Shown here one piece after another: positions 23,582-31,795 of a stretch of 36,573 bases of DNA. The notes under the pieces are model-generated. The model did no database searches. It saw only the letters and a program-made list of their open reading frames with translations, and was not told the DNA's origin. A program made the translations under genes and the position numbers. How positions within the stretch are numbered: the stretch's first letter is position 1; every line of letters starts with the position of its first letter. Origin of the DNA: Ruminococcus sp. UBA1394 (GTDB lineage Bacteria > Bacillota > Clostridia > Oscillospirales > Ruminococcaceae); the NCBI GenBank assembly GCA_002305725.1, contig DBQM01000021.1, positions 1 through 36,573 of the forward strand, written 5' to 3'.

Positions 23582-25000
23582 TTATCTCCTGAGAAGCTTC
23601 CTGACAGTCGCCATAAGCTCCGGGAAGTTGACAGCGGTTATAAATACGGTTATTCCAAGCTGTATCGGCACATAGTAAGGCGGCTGGTTGATGGCAAGAA
23701 GTGACATTCCCATGAGAATGGACAGGTTCATGACTGTTTTTGTATGGTCAACCTTAAAGTAAATATACCGTCTTGCGTCAACAACTCGTATAAGATAACA
23801 CGCAAGATAGCTTATAAAGCTTGCCGCAACAGCACCGTGTACACCGAATTTCTTTATCAGTATAACATTAAGCACAACATTCAGCACCATTGAAACAAGA
23901 CTGGTCCAGAAAGAATTTTTGGTATGCTTTGAGGCGGTGTAGATACTGCTGAAAAACAGGTTAAAGCACATCATCAGCACCGACAGAACAAGCACCGGTG
24001 TGTATACATAAGCCTGTGAATACTCGGGGTGGTTGTTATAGTTGAGAAGTATTCTCGAAACCGGCTGGACAAGCAGTATCAGAAACGCCGAGGCGATATA
24101 CATTATTGACTGGTATGCCGAGTAAACGGTTGCATAGAATTTTCCCTCGCCCTTGTTACCGTGTTCGGTTATGGCGGACATATTCCACGCCTGGAAGAAA
24201 ATCGTTGAAACCATTGAAATAAGGTTCGGAATCTTTGATGCGGCAGTATATAGACCTACTGCGGTATCTCCCGTTTTGCCTGCAGGACCGTCAACATATT
24301 TTATGAGAATACGGTCGGAAAAACCTGTTATCGTCCACATTACAGCCGTCGGAATAAGGGGCAGGGAAAACCTCACCATTGAATGAATCAAGTCCTTATC
24401 CGCATATGCAAGACTGAAATACTTTCCCAGTCCTGCCAGTTTCCAGAGGAAAAGTCCGGAGCAGAAGTCGGAAAGAATCATTGCTATCATAAAGCCTTTG
24501 ATTCCAAGGTCAAGCTTTGAGATGAAAATTATGTTGAAAATAAAAAGCGTCAGAGTCGCAAGCATACCGTCAAAGGCGAAAAGCTTGACATATCCCTTTG
24601 CTCTTATGAAGTTTGCGCAGGTAAGGCGGAAAACCGATGTACACACATAGAGCATGAGCCACGGCGTATAGCCTTTGATGAACGGAATCAGCGAAAACAG
24701 CGGTGACAGCAGGAGCATTACAAACAAGCCGAAAAGCTGCACCACAATTGACGTTGAAAACACCTGCCGCTTGTCGTATTCCTTGTCAAGTCCGAATCTC
24801 AGAATAGCGTCTGACATTGAAAACGAGAAAACCGGTATCATAAACGCAGCCGACGCCTCAATAAGTTCCTTGCTGCCGAGGATATCCGCACCCATATATG
24901 TTGTGTAAAGACGGGTAAGGAACAGAGTCAGTATCTTCGAGCCGAAAGTTCCTATTGCAAAGATAACTGTATTAAACGCAAGATTTTTATATTTATTCAT
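23582..25000 (-). CDS. Lipopolysaccharide/polysaccharide flippase, Wzx/MATE-like (MOP superfamily)
   Basis: A 472-residue protein with about 12-14 membrane spans of the polysaccharide-biosynthesis (Wzx-type) branch of the MOP superfamily. The opening NLAFNTVIFAIGTFGSKILTLFLTRLYTTYMGADILG is typical for these flippases, and a second-half motif SLPLIPTAVMWTITGFSDRILIKYV (about residues 210-235) matches the family repeat. It would move lipid-linked oligosaccharide across the membrane. Its own promoter lies 44 bp upstream, and the TPR-like gene follows directly. No glycosyltransferase is adjacent, so the cargo is unknown; a link to the surface-polymer operon 20 kb away is only possible. Confidence 0.92.
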   Translation of the reverse strand: MNKYKNLAFNTVIFAIGTFGSKILTLFLTRLYTTYMGADILGSKELIEASAAFMIPVFSFSMSDAILRFGLDKEYDKRQVFSTSIVVQLFGLFVMLLLSPLFSLIPFIKGYTPWLMLYVCTSVFRLTCANFIRAKGYVKLFAFDGMLATLTLFIFNIIFISKLDLGIKGFMIAMILSDFCSGLFLWKLAGLGKYFSLAYADKDLIHSMVRFSLPLIPTAVMWTITGFSDRILIKYVDGPAGKTGDTAVGLYTAASKIPNLISMVSTIFFQAWNMSAITEHGNKGEGKFYATVYSAYQSIMYIASAFLILLVQPVSRILLNYNNHPEYSQAYVYTPVLVLSVLMMCFNLFFSSIYTASKHTKNSFWTSLVSMVLNVVLNVILIKKFGVHGAVAASFISYLACYLIRVVDARRYIYFKVDHTKTVMNLSILMGMSLLAINQPPYYVPIQLGITVFITAVNFPELMATVRKLLRR

Positions 25001-25043
25001 GTTTTAGCTCCAATTTTACCTATGATTATGCATATATAGTTAT

Positions 25044-25071
25044 ATTATAACAGATTTTCTGAAAAATTCAA
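25044..25071 (-). promoter_or_regulatory. Promoter of the flippase operon
   Basis: On the minus strand TTGAAT (25066-25071), a 16-bp spacer and TATAAT (25044-25049) lie 44 bp before the flippase start. Confidence 0.7.
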
Positions 25072-25100
25072 ATATATTTCGGACTTTTTCTTTGCAAAAT

Positions 25101-25128
25101 AAAAAAGCCTCCCGTGAGGAAGGCTTTA
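25101..25128 (-). terminator. Intrinsic terminator after the secreted-protein pair
   Basis: On the minus strand AAGCCT (25121-25126) pairs with AGGCTT (25105-25110), extended by CC/GG, and is followed by TTTTTATTTT. It lies 12 bp past the stop codon of the anchored protein gene. Confidence 0.85.
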
Positions 25129-25139
25129 TTTACTGAAAA

Positions 25140-26006
25140 TTATTTCTTTCTTGATTTCATAGCAACTGCTGCTGCACCGATACCTGCTGTAATAACAAGT
25201 CCTGCAACTGCTGCTGCAACGCCTGCGTCGCCTGTTGTTGCTGAGTTTGTCTGTGTTGAGTTACCCAGAACTGCACCGCCGCTTGTTAAGCCGCTTGTGT
25301 TGTTAGCTGCCTGTGTTGCAGCCTGTGCGTTGTTATTGTTATTGGCAGGAGCCTGTGTTGCTGCCTGATTGTTGTTTCCGCTGTTATCAGAAGGAGCCTG
25401 TGTAGGATCCTGTGTATCGCCGCCGGTTGTTGTTGTATCACCGTCTGCTACGATCTTGTCAACCTTGACTGTAATACCACATTCTGCCGCACTTGCCGGA
25501 TTTGTTACATCAAGCTGATAAATGTTGATGTTTGTCTGAAGGATCAGACACTCGATTGAACCTGTTGGCTCAGCCATGTTGAATACAGCTGTATACTGAC
25601 CATCACCTTTGATAGAAACAGCCGGGTTTGAAACTGAGTTCTTTGAAGGGTCACTTTCGCCCCAGTATTCATTTGCGCCGGCAGCACCCATCAGACGAGC
25701 CTCATAAGCTGTTGTAGGATTTCCGTTATCATCAACGTTTGTTGTATGTGAACCAAGACCGGAAATTGTAAATGTAACAGCAAGATTCTTTTCAACTGTA
25801 ACGTTGTTGTTAATATCCTTTACATCATTTCCCCATACATTGTAAATGTTAAAACGGTAATCATTACCGTTATTGTCAACACTTACTGCGCCTGCGCTCG
25901 GACCTGTATAAGCAATTTCAGTTGCCGCACTTACATTCATTGCAACTGTTGAAAGTGCTGCTACTGCGCAAGCTGCTGCTGCAGCAAAAAACTTCTTAAA
26001 ATTCAT
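25140..26006 (-). CDS. Secreted surface protein with one A-B module and C-terminal membrane/sortase-like anchor
   Basis: A 288-residue exported protein. It has a signal peptide (about 1-27, ending NVSA), a beta-rich module (A, about 29-85: TEIAYTGPS...YRFNIYNVWG...NLAVTFTISGLG; B, about 101-188: YEARLMGAAGANEYWGES...GDGQYTAVF...LILQTNINIY...ITVKVDKIVADG), a low-complexity linker of Thr, Gln, Ala, Pro and Asn (190-255), then SATTGDAG, a hydrophobic span and KSRKK. The tail has the layout of a sortase substrate but not a canonical LPXTG. The ATG at 26006 follows AGAGGTG by 6 nt; a GTG three codons upstream is part of that site. It is downstream of the dockerin gene with the same module. Function unknown. 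Confidence 0.85.
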   Translation of the reverse strand: MNFKKFFAAAAACAVAALSTVAMNVSAATEIAYTGPSAGAVSVDNNGNDYRFNIYNVWGNDVKDINNNVTVEKNLAVTFTISGLGSHTTNVDDNGNPTTAYEARLMGAAGANEYWGESDPSKNSVSNPAVSIKGDGQYTAVFNMAEPTGSIECLILQTNINIYQLDVTNPASAAECGITVKVDKIVADGDTTTTGGDTQDPTQAPSDNSGNNNQAATQAPANNNNNAQAATQAANNTSGLTSGGAVLGNSTQTNSATTGDAGVAAAVAGLVITAGIGAAAVAMKSRKK

Positions 26007-26117
26007 ATATAACACCTCTGTAAATTATTTTCTTCTGAGCTGTGTGCATAACAATCACCATTGTCACAGCAGGACCTGCAAATATTAATCTGCTGGTCCG
26101 CCGTTCAGAGTGATAAA

Positions 26118-27371
26118 TTATCCCATAATGATGTTGCAGACTGCAATTGCATCATAAAGATTAACCTTGCCGTCGCCGTTCATATCGCCGAGTGAAAGCT
26201 GTTCTTCGTCAAGCTTAATCATATTCATCATGTATTTTGCAATTTCAATTGCGTCATAGAGGTTAACCTTGCCGTCTCTTGTGATATCGCCTTTATCGTA
26301 GTTGGAAACGTTTGATGTACCTTCAATGCCTGTACCTGAAACTGTGAATACAACCTTGAGGCTGCTTGTGATTGCTGTGTCAGCTGCGATATCAGCAACG
26401 CCTGTACCAGCCCAGCCGTCGATAAGGTAAATTCTTGTGCATGCAGGACCGCCCTCTGTGTATGCGAGGTTGATTGCGTCTGCGCTTGTTGTATAGCCTT
26501 CAACTTCCTTGCCGTCAACATAAACACCGTCTACTGTTACAGCGAGGTCAGCGTACTTGTCGCTTGAAAGACCAGGAATCTGAACTGCGAGGAATTCAAC
26601 AGTATCTGTTCCGCCGTCTGTTACGTTCCATACAACTTCATACTGAGCGTCACCGTTGACATAAGCTGCCTTTGAGCCGTCTGTCAGAGGATTTTTCTCA
26701 GTATTCCATACCTGAGTTGCGCCGATTGCACCAACAAGTGCAGCAGTTCCGATTGTTCCGTCCGGAACGTCAGGATTTGTTACGCTGCCTTCTTCCATTG
26801 TTGTTACTTTGTCAATGGAGAATGTGATGCCTGAATCAGCAGGCTTGCCTGTTTCTGTGTACTGATATACATTGATATTTGTTGAAAGAATCAGACAGAG
26901 GATTGTATCTGCCGGATCAGCGAGCAGAAATTCTGCTGTATATGTGCCGTCGCCCTCGATAGCAACTGCTTCGTTTTCAACTGTGTTGTCAGAGTTTCCT
27001 TCGCCCCAGTATACATTGGAACCTACCATACCGGAAATATATGCCTCATATGGAGTTTCTGTACCGTCTTCTGCGATATTTGCAGAATTTTCGCCAAGAC
27101 CGTCAACTGTAAATGTTACAGCGATTTTTTCCTGGAAAGAGCCTGTTTTTTCAATATCAGCAGTTTCCTGACCTGTTGACCATTCATTGAGAAGGTTCAT
27201 ACGGAATGATACGCCGTCATTTTCCAGCGCAAATGCCTTTTCAGAAGGACCTGAATATGCGAGTTCCTTTTCAACCATGTCAGCAGCTGATACGCTTACT
27301 GCTGAGAACATTGCTGTTGCTGCAAGAGCCGCAGCTGAAACAGCAGCGATTATTCTCTTGAAATTCTTCAT
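26118..27371 (-). CDS. Secreted dockerin protein with A-B and permuted B'-A' modules
   Basis: A 417-residue exported protein. The signal peptide is about 1-30 (ending SVSA). Module A (37-93) and B (110-190) align with the single module of the next gene. A second pair follows in reverse order: B' (210-290, GAIGATQVW...GDAQYEVVW...VTVDGVYVDG) and A' (300-349, TRIYLIDGWAG...KVVFTVSGTG). Residues 359-417 are a dockerin with two calcium-binding repeats (GDITRDGKVNLYDA and GDMNGDGKVNLYDA). Dockerins plug proteins into cohesin-bearing scaffolds, as in cellulosomes; no catalytic domain is seen. The ATG at 27371 has GAGGTG 7 nt upstream; the frame is open ten codons further but without a ribosome site. 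Confidence 0.88.
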   Translation of the reverse strand: MKNFKRIIAAVSAAALAATAMFSAVSVSAADMVEKELAYSGPSEKAFALENDGVSFRMNLLNEWSTGQETADIEKTGSFQEKIAVTFTVDGLGENSANIAEDGTETPYEAYISGMVGSNVYWGEGNSDNTVENEAVAIEGDGTYTAEFLLADPADTILCLILSTNINVYQYTETGKPADSGITFSIDKVTTMEEGSVTNPDVPDGTIGTAALVGAIGATQVWNTEKNPLTDGSKAAYVNGDAQYEVVWNVTDGGTDTVEFLAVQIPGLSSDKYADLAVTVDGVYVDGKEVEGYTTSADAINLAYTEGGPACTRIYLIDGWAGTGVADIAADTAITSSLKVVFTVSGTGIEGTSNVSNYDKGDITRDGKVNLYDAIEIAKYMMNMIKLDEEQLSLGDMNGDGKVNLYDAIAVCNIIMG

Positions 27372-27441
27372 TTTTAGCACCTCATTAAATTTTATTTTCA
27401 AATTTTGCTGTCAAACCTTAAAAGCAAATTTTCACGTCTTA

Positions 27442-27471
27442 ATTATAACATTATGGAAGCCGAAATGTCTA
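27442..27471 (-). promoter_or_regulatory. Probable promoter of the dockerin/anchored-protein pair
   Basis: On the minus strand TAGACA (27466-27471), an 18-bp spacer and TATAAT (27442-27447) precede the dockerin gene start by about 70 bp. The gap to the second gene (26007-26117) holds an imperfect GGACC/GGTCC hairpin without a U-tract, so read-through is plausible. Confidence 0.65.
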
Positions 27472-27558
27472 TGTTAATGATAGCCAAAGATTGACTTATT
27501 TATTTGTAGGTTATGCTCAATTTGCACAATTAATGGATTTTATAGCCGAAAACATTTT

Positions 27559-30500
27559 TTATTCCGCATTCTTCATAGTCCTCAGCACTTCCTCCATAAG
27601 CTTTTCCGGCGGTTGACCGGCAGCAAGCTTTACGCTGATATACGGCTTTGCAAGGCTGTTGAAAAGTATTCTTCCCTTAAAACCGCTGGAAAGTGCGCTT
27701 ATCTGCTCCGGTTTCGGACTGGAAATATAGAAAAACAGGTTTTCCTTCCTTTGCTGTATCTCTGTTATGCCTAAAGATGCGGCAGTGTTTCTAAGAAGTG
27801 CGGCGTCAAGAAGACCGGTAACAGCTTTCGGAGGGTCGCCGTAGCGGTCTATCAGCTCGTCGAGCATCTCCATTCTATCCTCCGGCGTTTCGATTGCGGC
27901 AATTTTCTTGTAAACGTCAATTCTCTGCGCCGTACTTTCAATATACTTCTCCGGAATGTGTGCGTCAATGCGGATATCAACGGAACAGTCGGCGGCTTTC
28001 TGCACCGGCTCGCCCTTTTCCTCTGCAATAGCCTCTGTCAGCAGTCGCAGGTACATATCATAGCCGACAGCCTCCATGTGACCGTGCTGACGTCCGCCGA
28101 GAATACTTCCTGCTCCTCTTATTTCAAGGTCACGCAGGGCAATTCTGAAACCGCTGCCGAACTGGGTAAACTCCCTCATGGCGTTAAGCCTTTTTGCAGC
28201 GACCTCGCTCAGCACCTTTTCACGTCTGAACGTAAAATATGCATAGGCTCTCCTGTTGGAGCGTCCGACACGTCCTCTCAGCTGATAAAGCTGGGAAAGA
28301 CCGAATCTGTCGGCGTCTTCTATAATAAGTGTGTTGACATTGGGCACGTCAACGCCGGTTTCTATAATAGTAGTACACACAAGAATATCAATTTCATGCT
28401 CCACAAGGCTGTTCCATATCTCCGACATTTTTTCCTCTGTCATCTGACCATGGGCATAGGCTATTCTTGCATCGGGCAGCAGCTCCTGAAGTCTTGCGGC
28501 ACAGCCGGAAATGCTGTCCACTCTGTTGTGGATATAGTAGACCTGACCGCCTCTTTTAAGCTCCCTTGTGATAGCCTGTAAAATCATAGCCATGTTGTAC
28601 TCCACAACATAGGTCTGGACGGGGTGTCTGTCCTGGGGCGGCTCTTCAATGACCGACATATCACGGATACCGCTCATTGCCATGTTGAGAGTTCTCGGAA
28701 TAGGTGTGGCGGAGAGAGTAAGCACGTCAACGCCGGAAAAATACTCCTTGAACTTCTCCTTGTGCGCCACTCCGAAACGCTGTTCCTCATCTATAATAGC
28801 AAGCCCCAGATTTTTAAACTCGATATCTTTCTGAACAAGTCTGTGTGTACCTATTATAATGTCAATAAGTCCCTTTTTCAGCCGCTTTATGATATCCTGC
28901 TGCTGTTTCGGAGTGCGGAATCGTGAGATAAGCTCGATATTTACCGGAAACTGCTCGAATCTGCGCAGAGCAGTCTGATAATGCTGCATGGCAAGGACTG
29001 TGGTGGGGACAAGTATTGCACACTGTTTTCCGCTCATAACGCATTTCATTGCCGCTCTCAGCGCAACCTCAGTCTTGCCGAAACCAACATCGCCGCAGAG
29101 CAGTCTGTCCATAGGACGGCTTTTTTCCATATCCTCCTTGATTTCGCTGATGGACTGCAGCTGGTCATCGGTTTCTGCATAGGGGAAACGTGCCTCGAAG
29201 TCCCTCTGCATTTCGTCATCCGGCAGAAAGGCAATGCCCTTGCTCTGCTCCCTTTTGGCGTAAAGCTTTATCAGCTCCTCCGCCATATCCTTTACGGCTC
29301 GCTTTACGTTGTTCCGGGTTTTCTGCCACTCCGCAGAGGACAGTTTGTTAAGCTTTACTCCTGTATCGTCCCTCGGACCGATATACTTTGAAACCATGTC
29401 AAGCTGTGTGACCGGAACATATAATACGTCCTTTCCGGCGTACTGAATGGTGATATAGTCCTTTGTGACGCCCTCCAGCTCCAGCTTTCTGATACCGGCA
29501 AAACGCCCGATACCGTGGAGGGAGTGTACCACTAAATCTCCGGCGGTAATGTCCGAAAGACTGCGTATTTCCTCGCCCTTTTTATGCTTTTTCTTCTTTT
29601 TCTTTGAGGACGCCGCTTTCGCCTGGGTTATGACTGCTGTTTTGTTTTCAAGGTACTCAAATCCCCCCGAAAGACTTCCGGTCATAAGGAGAACCCTGCC
29701 AGGCTGACAGGTACTCTCCGGCTTTGCGATATCACAGCCGATTCCTGCATCTTCAAGGTCCTGCTTTATAATAGGAAGAGTTTTCTCACTTCCGGCAATG
29801 AGCATTGTCCGGAATCCTCTTTCGCAGTAGCTGTGCAGATCCTCGTTAAGCTGGCGCATTTCGCCGCCCCATGGGGCATTCTGAACACCCTCGAAGTTTA
29901 CGATTTTCTTATAGCCGACCCTGTCCAGTCCGGAAACAAAATTGCTCATGAAAAGGCACTTGTTCTGCTGTGCCTTTTCCATTATCTGCGGAAACTCAAA
30001 ATAGTGTCCCTCAAGCCCACGGCAGAGTACACCTTCTTCAAGCAGGATTTTGCAGTCTTCATTATACTGTGCAGTAACGCCCTTGGCTGTTTCCACAGCG
30101 TTTGTGTACTCCGCAAACACCACAATCCCCTTTGCATACTCAAAAAGGGACGGTGTTTCCTCATAAATAAGCGGAATGTACTTGTCAATACATTCAAGTT
30201 CATTTTCCTCTCTGAGCTTTTCGATATCGCAGGAGAGGTTTTCCCTTATAATATCCGCTTTTTTACTGCGGATTGATTTTGCAAGCTTTTCTATTTTGTC
30301 CGCAAGAGCGTTTCTGTCGGTGATAGTTTCAACGGCAGGGGCAATTTTAAACTCGTCAATGCTGTCGGTACGGCGCTGTGTTTCCGGGTCGAAATAAGAC
30401 ATACTGTCAATATCGTCCCCCCAGAGTTCAATTCTCACAGGCTGTTCCGACTGTACCGGGAAAATATCCGCAATCGCTCCCCTTACCGAAAACTGTGACG

Positions 30501-31008
30501 GCCCCTCAACCTTATCACTGCGCACATAACCCATATCCACAAGCTTTGATTTCAGCGTTTCAAGGTCAAGCTGAGAGCCGCTTTTTATTGTCACGGTATA
30601 TTCCGAAAGCACCTCCGGCGGAATTACCGGCTGCATTGCCGCTTCAGCAGACGCCGCAAGAATACGGCATTCTCCGTCAAGGACAGCGGAAAGGGATTCA
30701 ATGCGCTGGTGCTCATAATCCCTCGACATTCCCTCGGCTGAGGTCAGAAATATTTCTCTTGCCGGAAAAAGCATTGCAAGTCGGCTTGTCTGCGCCATCA
30801 TATTTATGTCGTCGCAAAGCTTTTTAGCCTCTGCCTCGGTATCGGTTATAACCAGCAGAAAGCCTTTTTCGCTGAGAGTGTAAAGCAGCTGCGACTTGTG
30901 AATATGTGACAATCCGGCGGCGCAAACCGGAGAAATTCCGGAGTTTATGCAGTTTTCAACAGTTTTCCAGCCGTCAAGCTCCCTGAACGTCTGTTTAAAA
31001 AATTCCAT
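27559..31008 (-). CDS. mfd: Transcription-repair coupling factor
   Basis: A 1149-residue ATP-dependent translocase that displaces stalled RNA polymerase and recruits UvrA. The UvrB-like N-terminal region (about 1-350) includes FPAREIF and RIELWGDDIDS. The RNA polymerase-interacting CarD-like domain is near 490-560 (TAGDLVVHSLHGIGRF). The helicase motor has GDVGFGKTEVALRAA (about 637-651), IIDEEQRFG (about 738), LSATPIPRTLNMA, and the RecG-shared TRG region with GRVGRSNRRAYAYF. Full length and intact. AGGGAGGTC precedes the ATG. It is the last gene after glmU and pth, a common Firmicute order, but a hairpin and a REP pair separate it from pth by 155 bp. Confidence 0.98.
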   Translation of the reverse strand: MEFFKQTFRELDGWKTVENCINSGISPVCAAGLSHIHKSQLLYTLSEKGFLLVITDTEAEAKKLCDDINMMAQTSRLAMLFPAREIFLTSAEGMSRDYEHQRIESLSAVLDGECRILAASAEAAMQPVIPPEVLSEYTVTIKSGSQLDLETLKSKLVDMGYVRSDKVEGPSQFSVRGAIADIFPVQSEQPVRIELWGDDIDSMSYFDPETQRRTDSIDEFKIAPAVETITDRNALADKIEKLAKSIRSKKADIIRENLSCDIEKLREENELECIDKYIPLIYEETPSLFEYAKGIVVFAEYTNAVETAKGVTAQYNEDCKILLEEGVLCRGLEGHYFEFPQIMEKAQQNKCLFMSNFVSGLDRVGYKKIVNFEGVQNAPWGGEMRQLNEDLHSYCERGFRTMLIAGSEKTLPIIKQDLEDAGIGCDIAKPESTCQPGRVLLMTGSLSGGFEYLENKTAVITQAKAASSKKKKKKHKKGEEIRSLSDITAGDLVVHSLHGIGRFAGIRKLELEGVTKDYITIQYAGKDVLYVPVTQLDMVSKYIGPRDDTGVKLNKLSSAEWQKTRNNVKRAVKDMAEELIKLYAKREQSKGIAFLPDDEMQRDFEARFPYAETDDQLQSISEIKEDMEKSRPMDRLLCGDVGFGKTEVALRAAMKCVMSGKQCAILVPTTVLAMQHYQTALRRFEQFPVNIELISRFRTPKQQQDIIKRLKKGLIDIIIGTHRLVQKDIEFKNLGLAIIDEEQRFGVAHKEKFKEYFSGVDVLTLSATPIPRTLNMAMSGIRDMSVIEEPPQDRHPVQTYVVEYNMAMILQAITRELKRGGQVYYIHNRVDSISGCAARLQELLPDARIAYAHGQMTEEKMSEIWNSLVEHEIDILVCTTIIETGVDVPNVNTLIIEDADRFGLSQLYQLRGRVGRSNRRAYAYFTFRREKVLSEVAAKRLNAMREFTQFGSGFRIALRDLEIRGAGSILGGRQHGHMEAVGYDMYLRLLTEAIAEEKGEPVQKAADCSVDIRIDAHIPEKYIESTAQRIDVYKKIAAIETPEDRMEMLDELIDRYGDPPKAVTGLLDAALLRNTAASLGITEIQQRKENLFFYISSPKPEQISALSSGFKGRILFNSLAKPYISVKLAAGQPPEKLMEEVLRTMKNAE

Positions 31009-31031
31009 TCTGACCTCCCTTTATAAAGTAC

Positions 31032-31063
31032 AAAACAGCATACCCCCGTAAAAGGGGGAATGC
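31032..31063 (-). terminator. Hairpin between pth and mfd, possible partial terminator
   Basis: On the minus strand GCATTCCCCC/GGGGGTATGC (31038-31063) is followed by TGTTTTG. The stem is strong and the U-tract short, so partial termination of glmU-pth transcripts is plausible. Confidence 0.5.
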
Positions 31064-31090
31064 CGTGAAAAAGTATTTTATTTTACGTAG

Positions 31091-31157
31091 GGGCGACCAT
31101 TGGTCGCCCGTCTGTTTAATACGGTTATTCTGAATTTCGGGCGAGCAATGCTCGCCC
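31091..31157. repeat. REP-like palindrome pair, copy R6
   Basis: GGGCGACC/GGTCGCCC (31091-31109) and GGGCGAG/CTCGCCC (31139-31157) form a pair. They sit inside the pth-mfd gap of an otherwise tight operon. Confidence 0.8.
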
Positions 31158-31163
31158 CTGCAG

Positions 31164-31790
31164 TTACGAATTAAACTTATTCATCGCCTCGTCAGTTTTT
31201 CCGCTGACCATCAGCTCCAGAGCCTCGCAGGCATTCTCTGCCGCTTTATCCATCTTTTCCTTGTCCTCGTCGCTGAAATGTCCCAGAACCCAGTCTGCAA
31301 GGTCATACTTAGGGTGCGGCTTTTTGCCTACCCCCATCTTTATCCTCGGGAAAGTGTCCTCACCTGTCAGATAAATAATGCTCTTGATACCGTTGTGACC
31401 CCCGTCGCTGCCCTTGCGCCTTATGCGCAGTCTGCCCGGTTCAAGGGATATATCGTCATATACTATTATAACGTGGTCAATATCCAGCTTGTAAAAATTC
31501 ATTGCCTCGGCTACTGCCTGACCGCTGTTATTCATATATGTTGTGGGTTTCAGCAGAACACAGTGCTTTCCGCCGATTGAAACGTCCGCACACAGTGACT
31601 TGAACTTCATTTTCTTTATATCAGAACCCAGCTTTTCCCCAAGCTTATCCATAACCATGAATCCCGCATTATGCCTTGTACCCTCATACTGCAAACCGGG
31701 ATTTCCCAGTCCGGCTATGATATACTCCACCGGACCGGACGGCAGATTTTCTTCCTTTGAAATCTGTCTGAATTTATCAAATATGCTCAT
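31164..31790 (-). CDS. pth: Peptidyl-tRNA hydrolase
   Basis: A 208-residue hydrolase that frees tRNA from drop-off peptidyl-tRNA. Family blocks are YIIAGLGNPGLQYEGTRHNAGFMVMD (with the catalytic His), LLKPTTYMNNSGQAV, IIVYDDISLEPGRLRIRRKGSDGGHNGIKSI and GVGKKPHPKYDLADWVLGHFS. About 20 extra residues precede the usual start (MSIFDKFRQISKEENLPSG); they are encoded after the only well-placed ATG and may be real. It begins 5 bp after the glmU stop with a weak ribosome site, so coupling to glmU translation is likely. A REP pair follows its stop. Confidence 0.97.
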   Translation of the reverse strand: MSIFDKFRQISKEENLPSGPVEYIIAGLGNPGLQYEGTRHNAGFMVMDKLGEKLGSDIKKMKFKSLCADVSIGGKHCVLLKPTTYMNNSGQAVAEAMNFYKLDIDHVIIVYDDISLEPGRLRIRRKGSDGGHNGIKSIIYLTGEDTFPRIKMGVGKKPHPKYDLADWVLGHFSDEDKEKMDKAAENACEALELMVSGKTDEAMNKFNS

Positions 31791-31795
31791 TTATA

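Noticed and set aside
27958..28581. 207-residue open frame on the plus strand
   Set aside because: It is antisense to the well-conserved helicase part of mfd and has no supporting signal.
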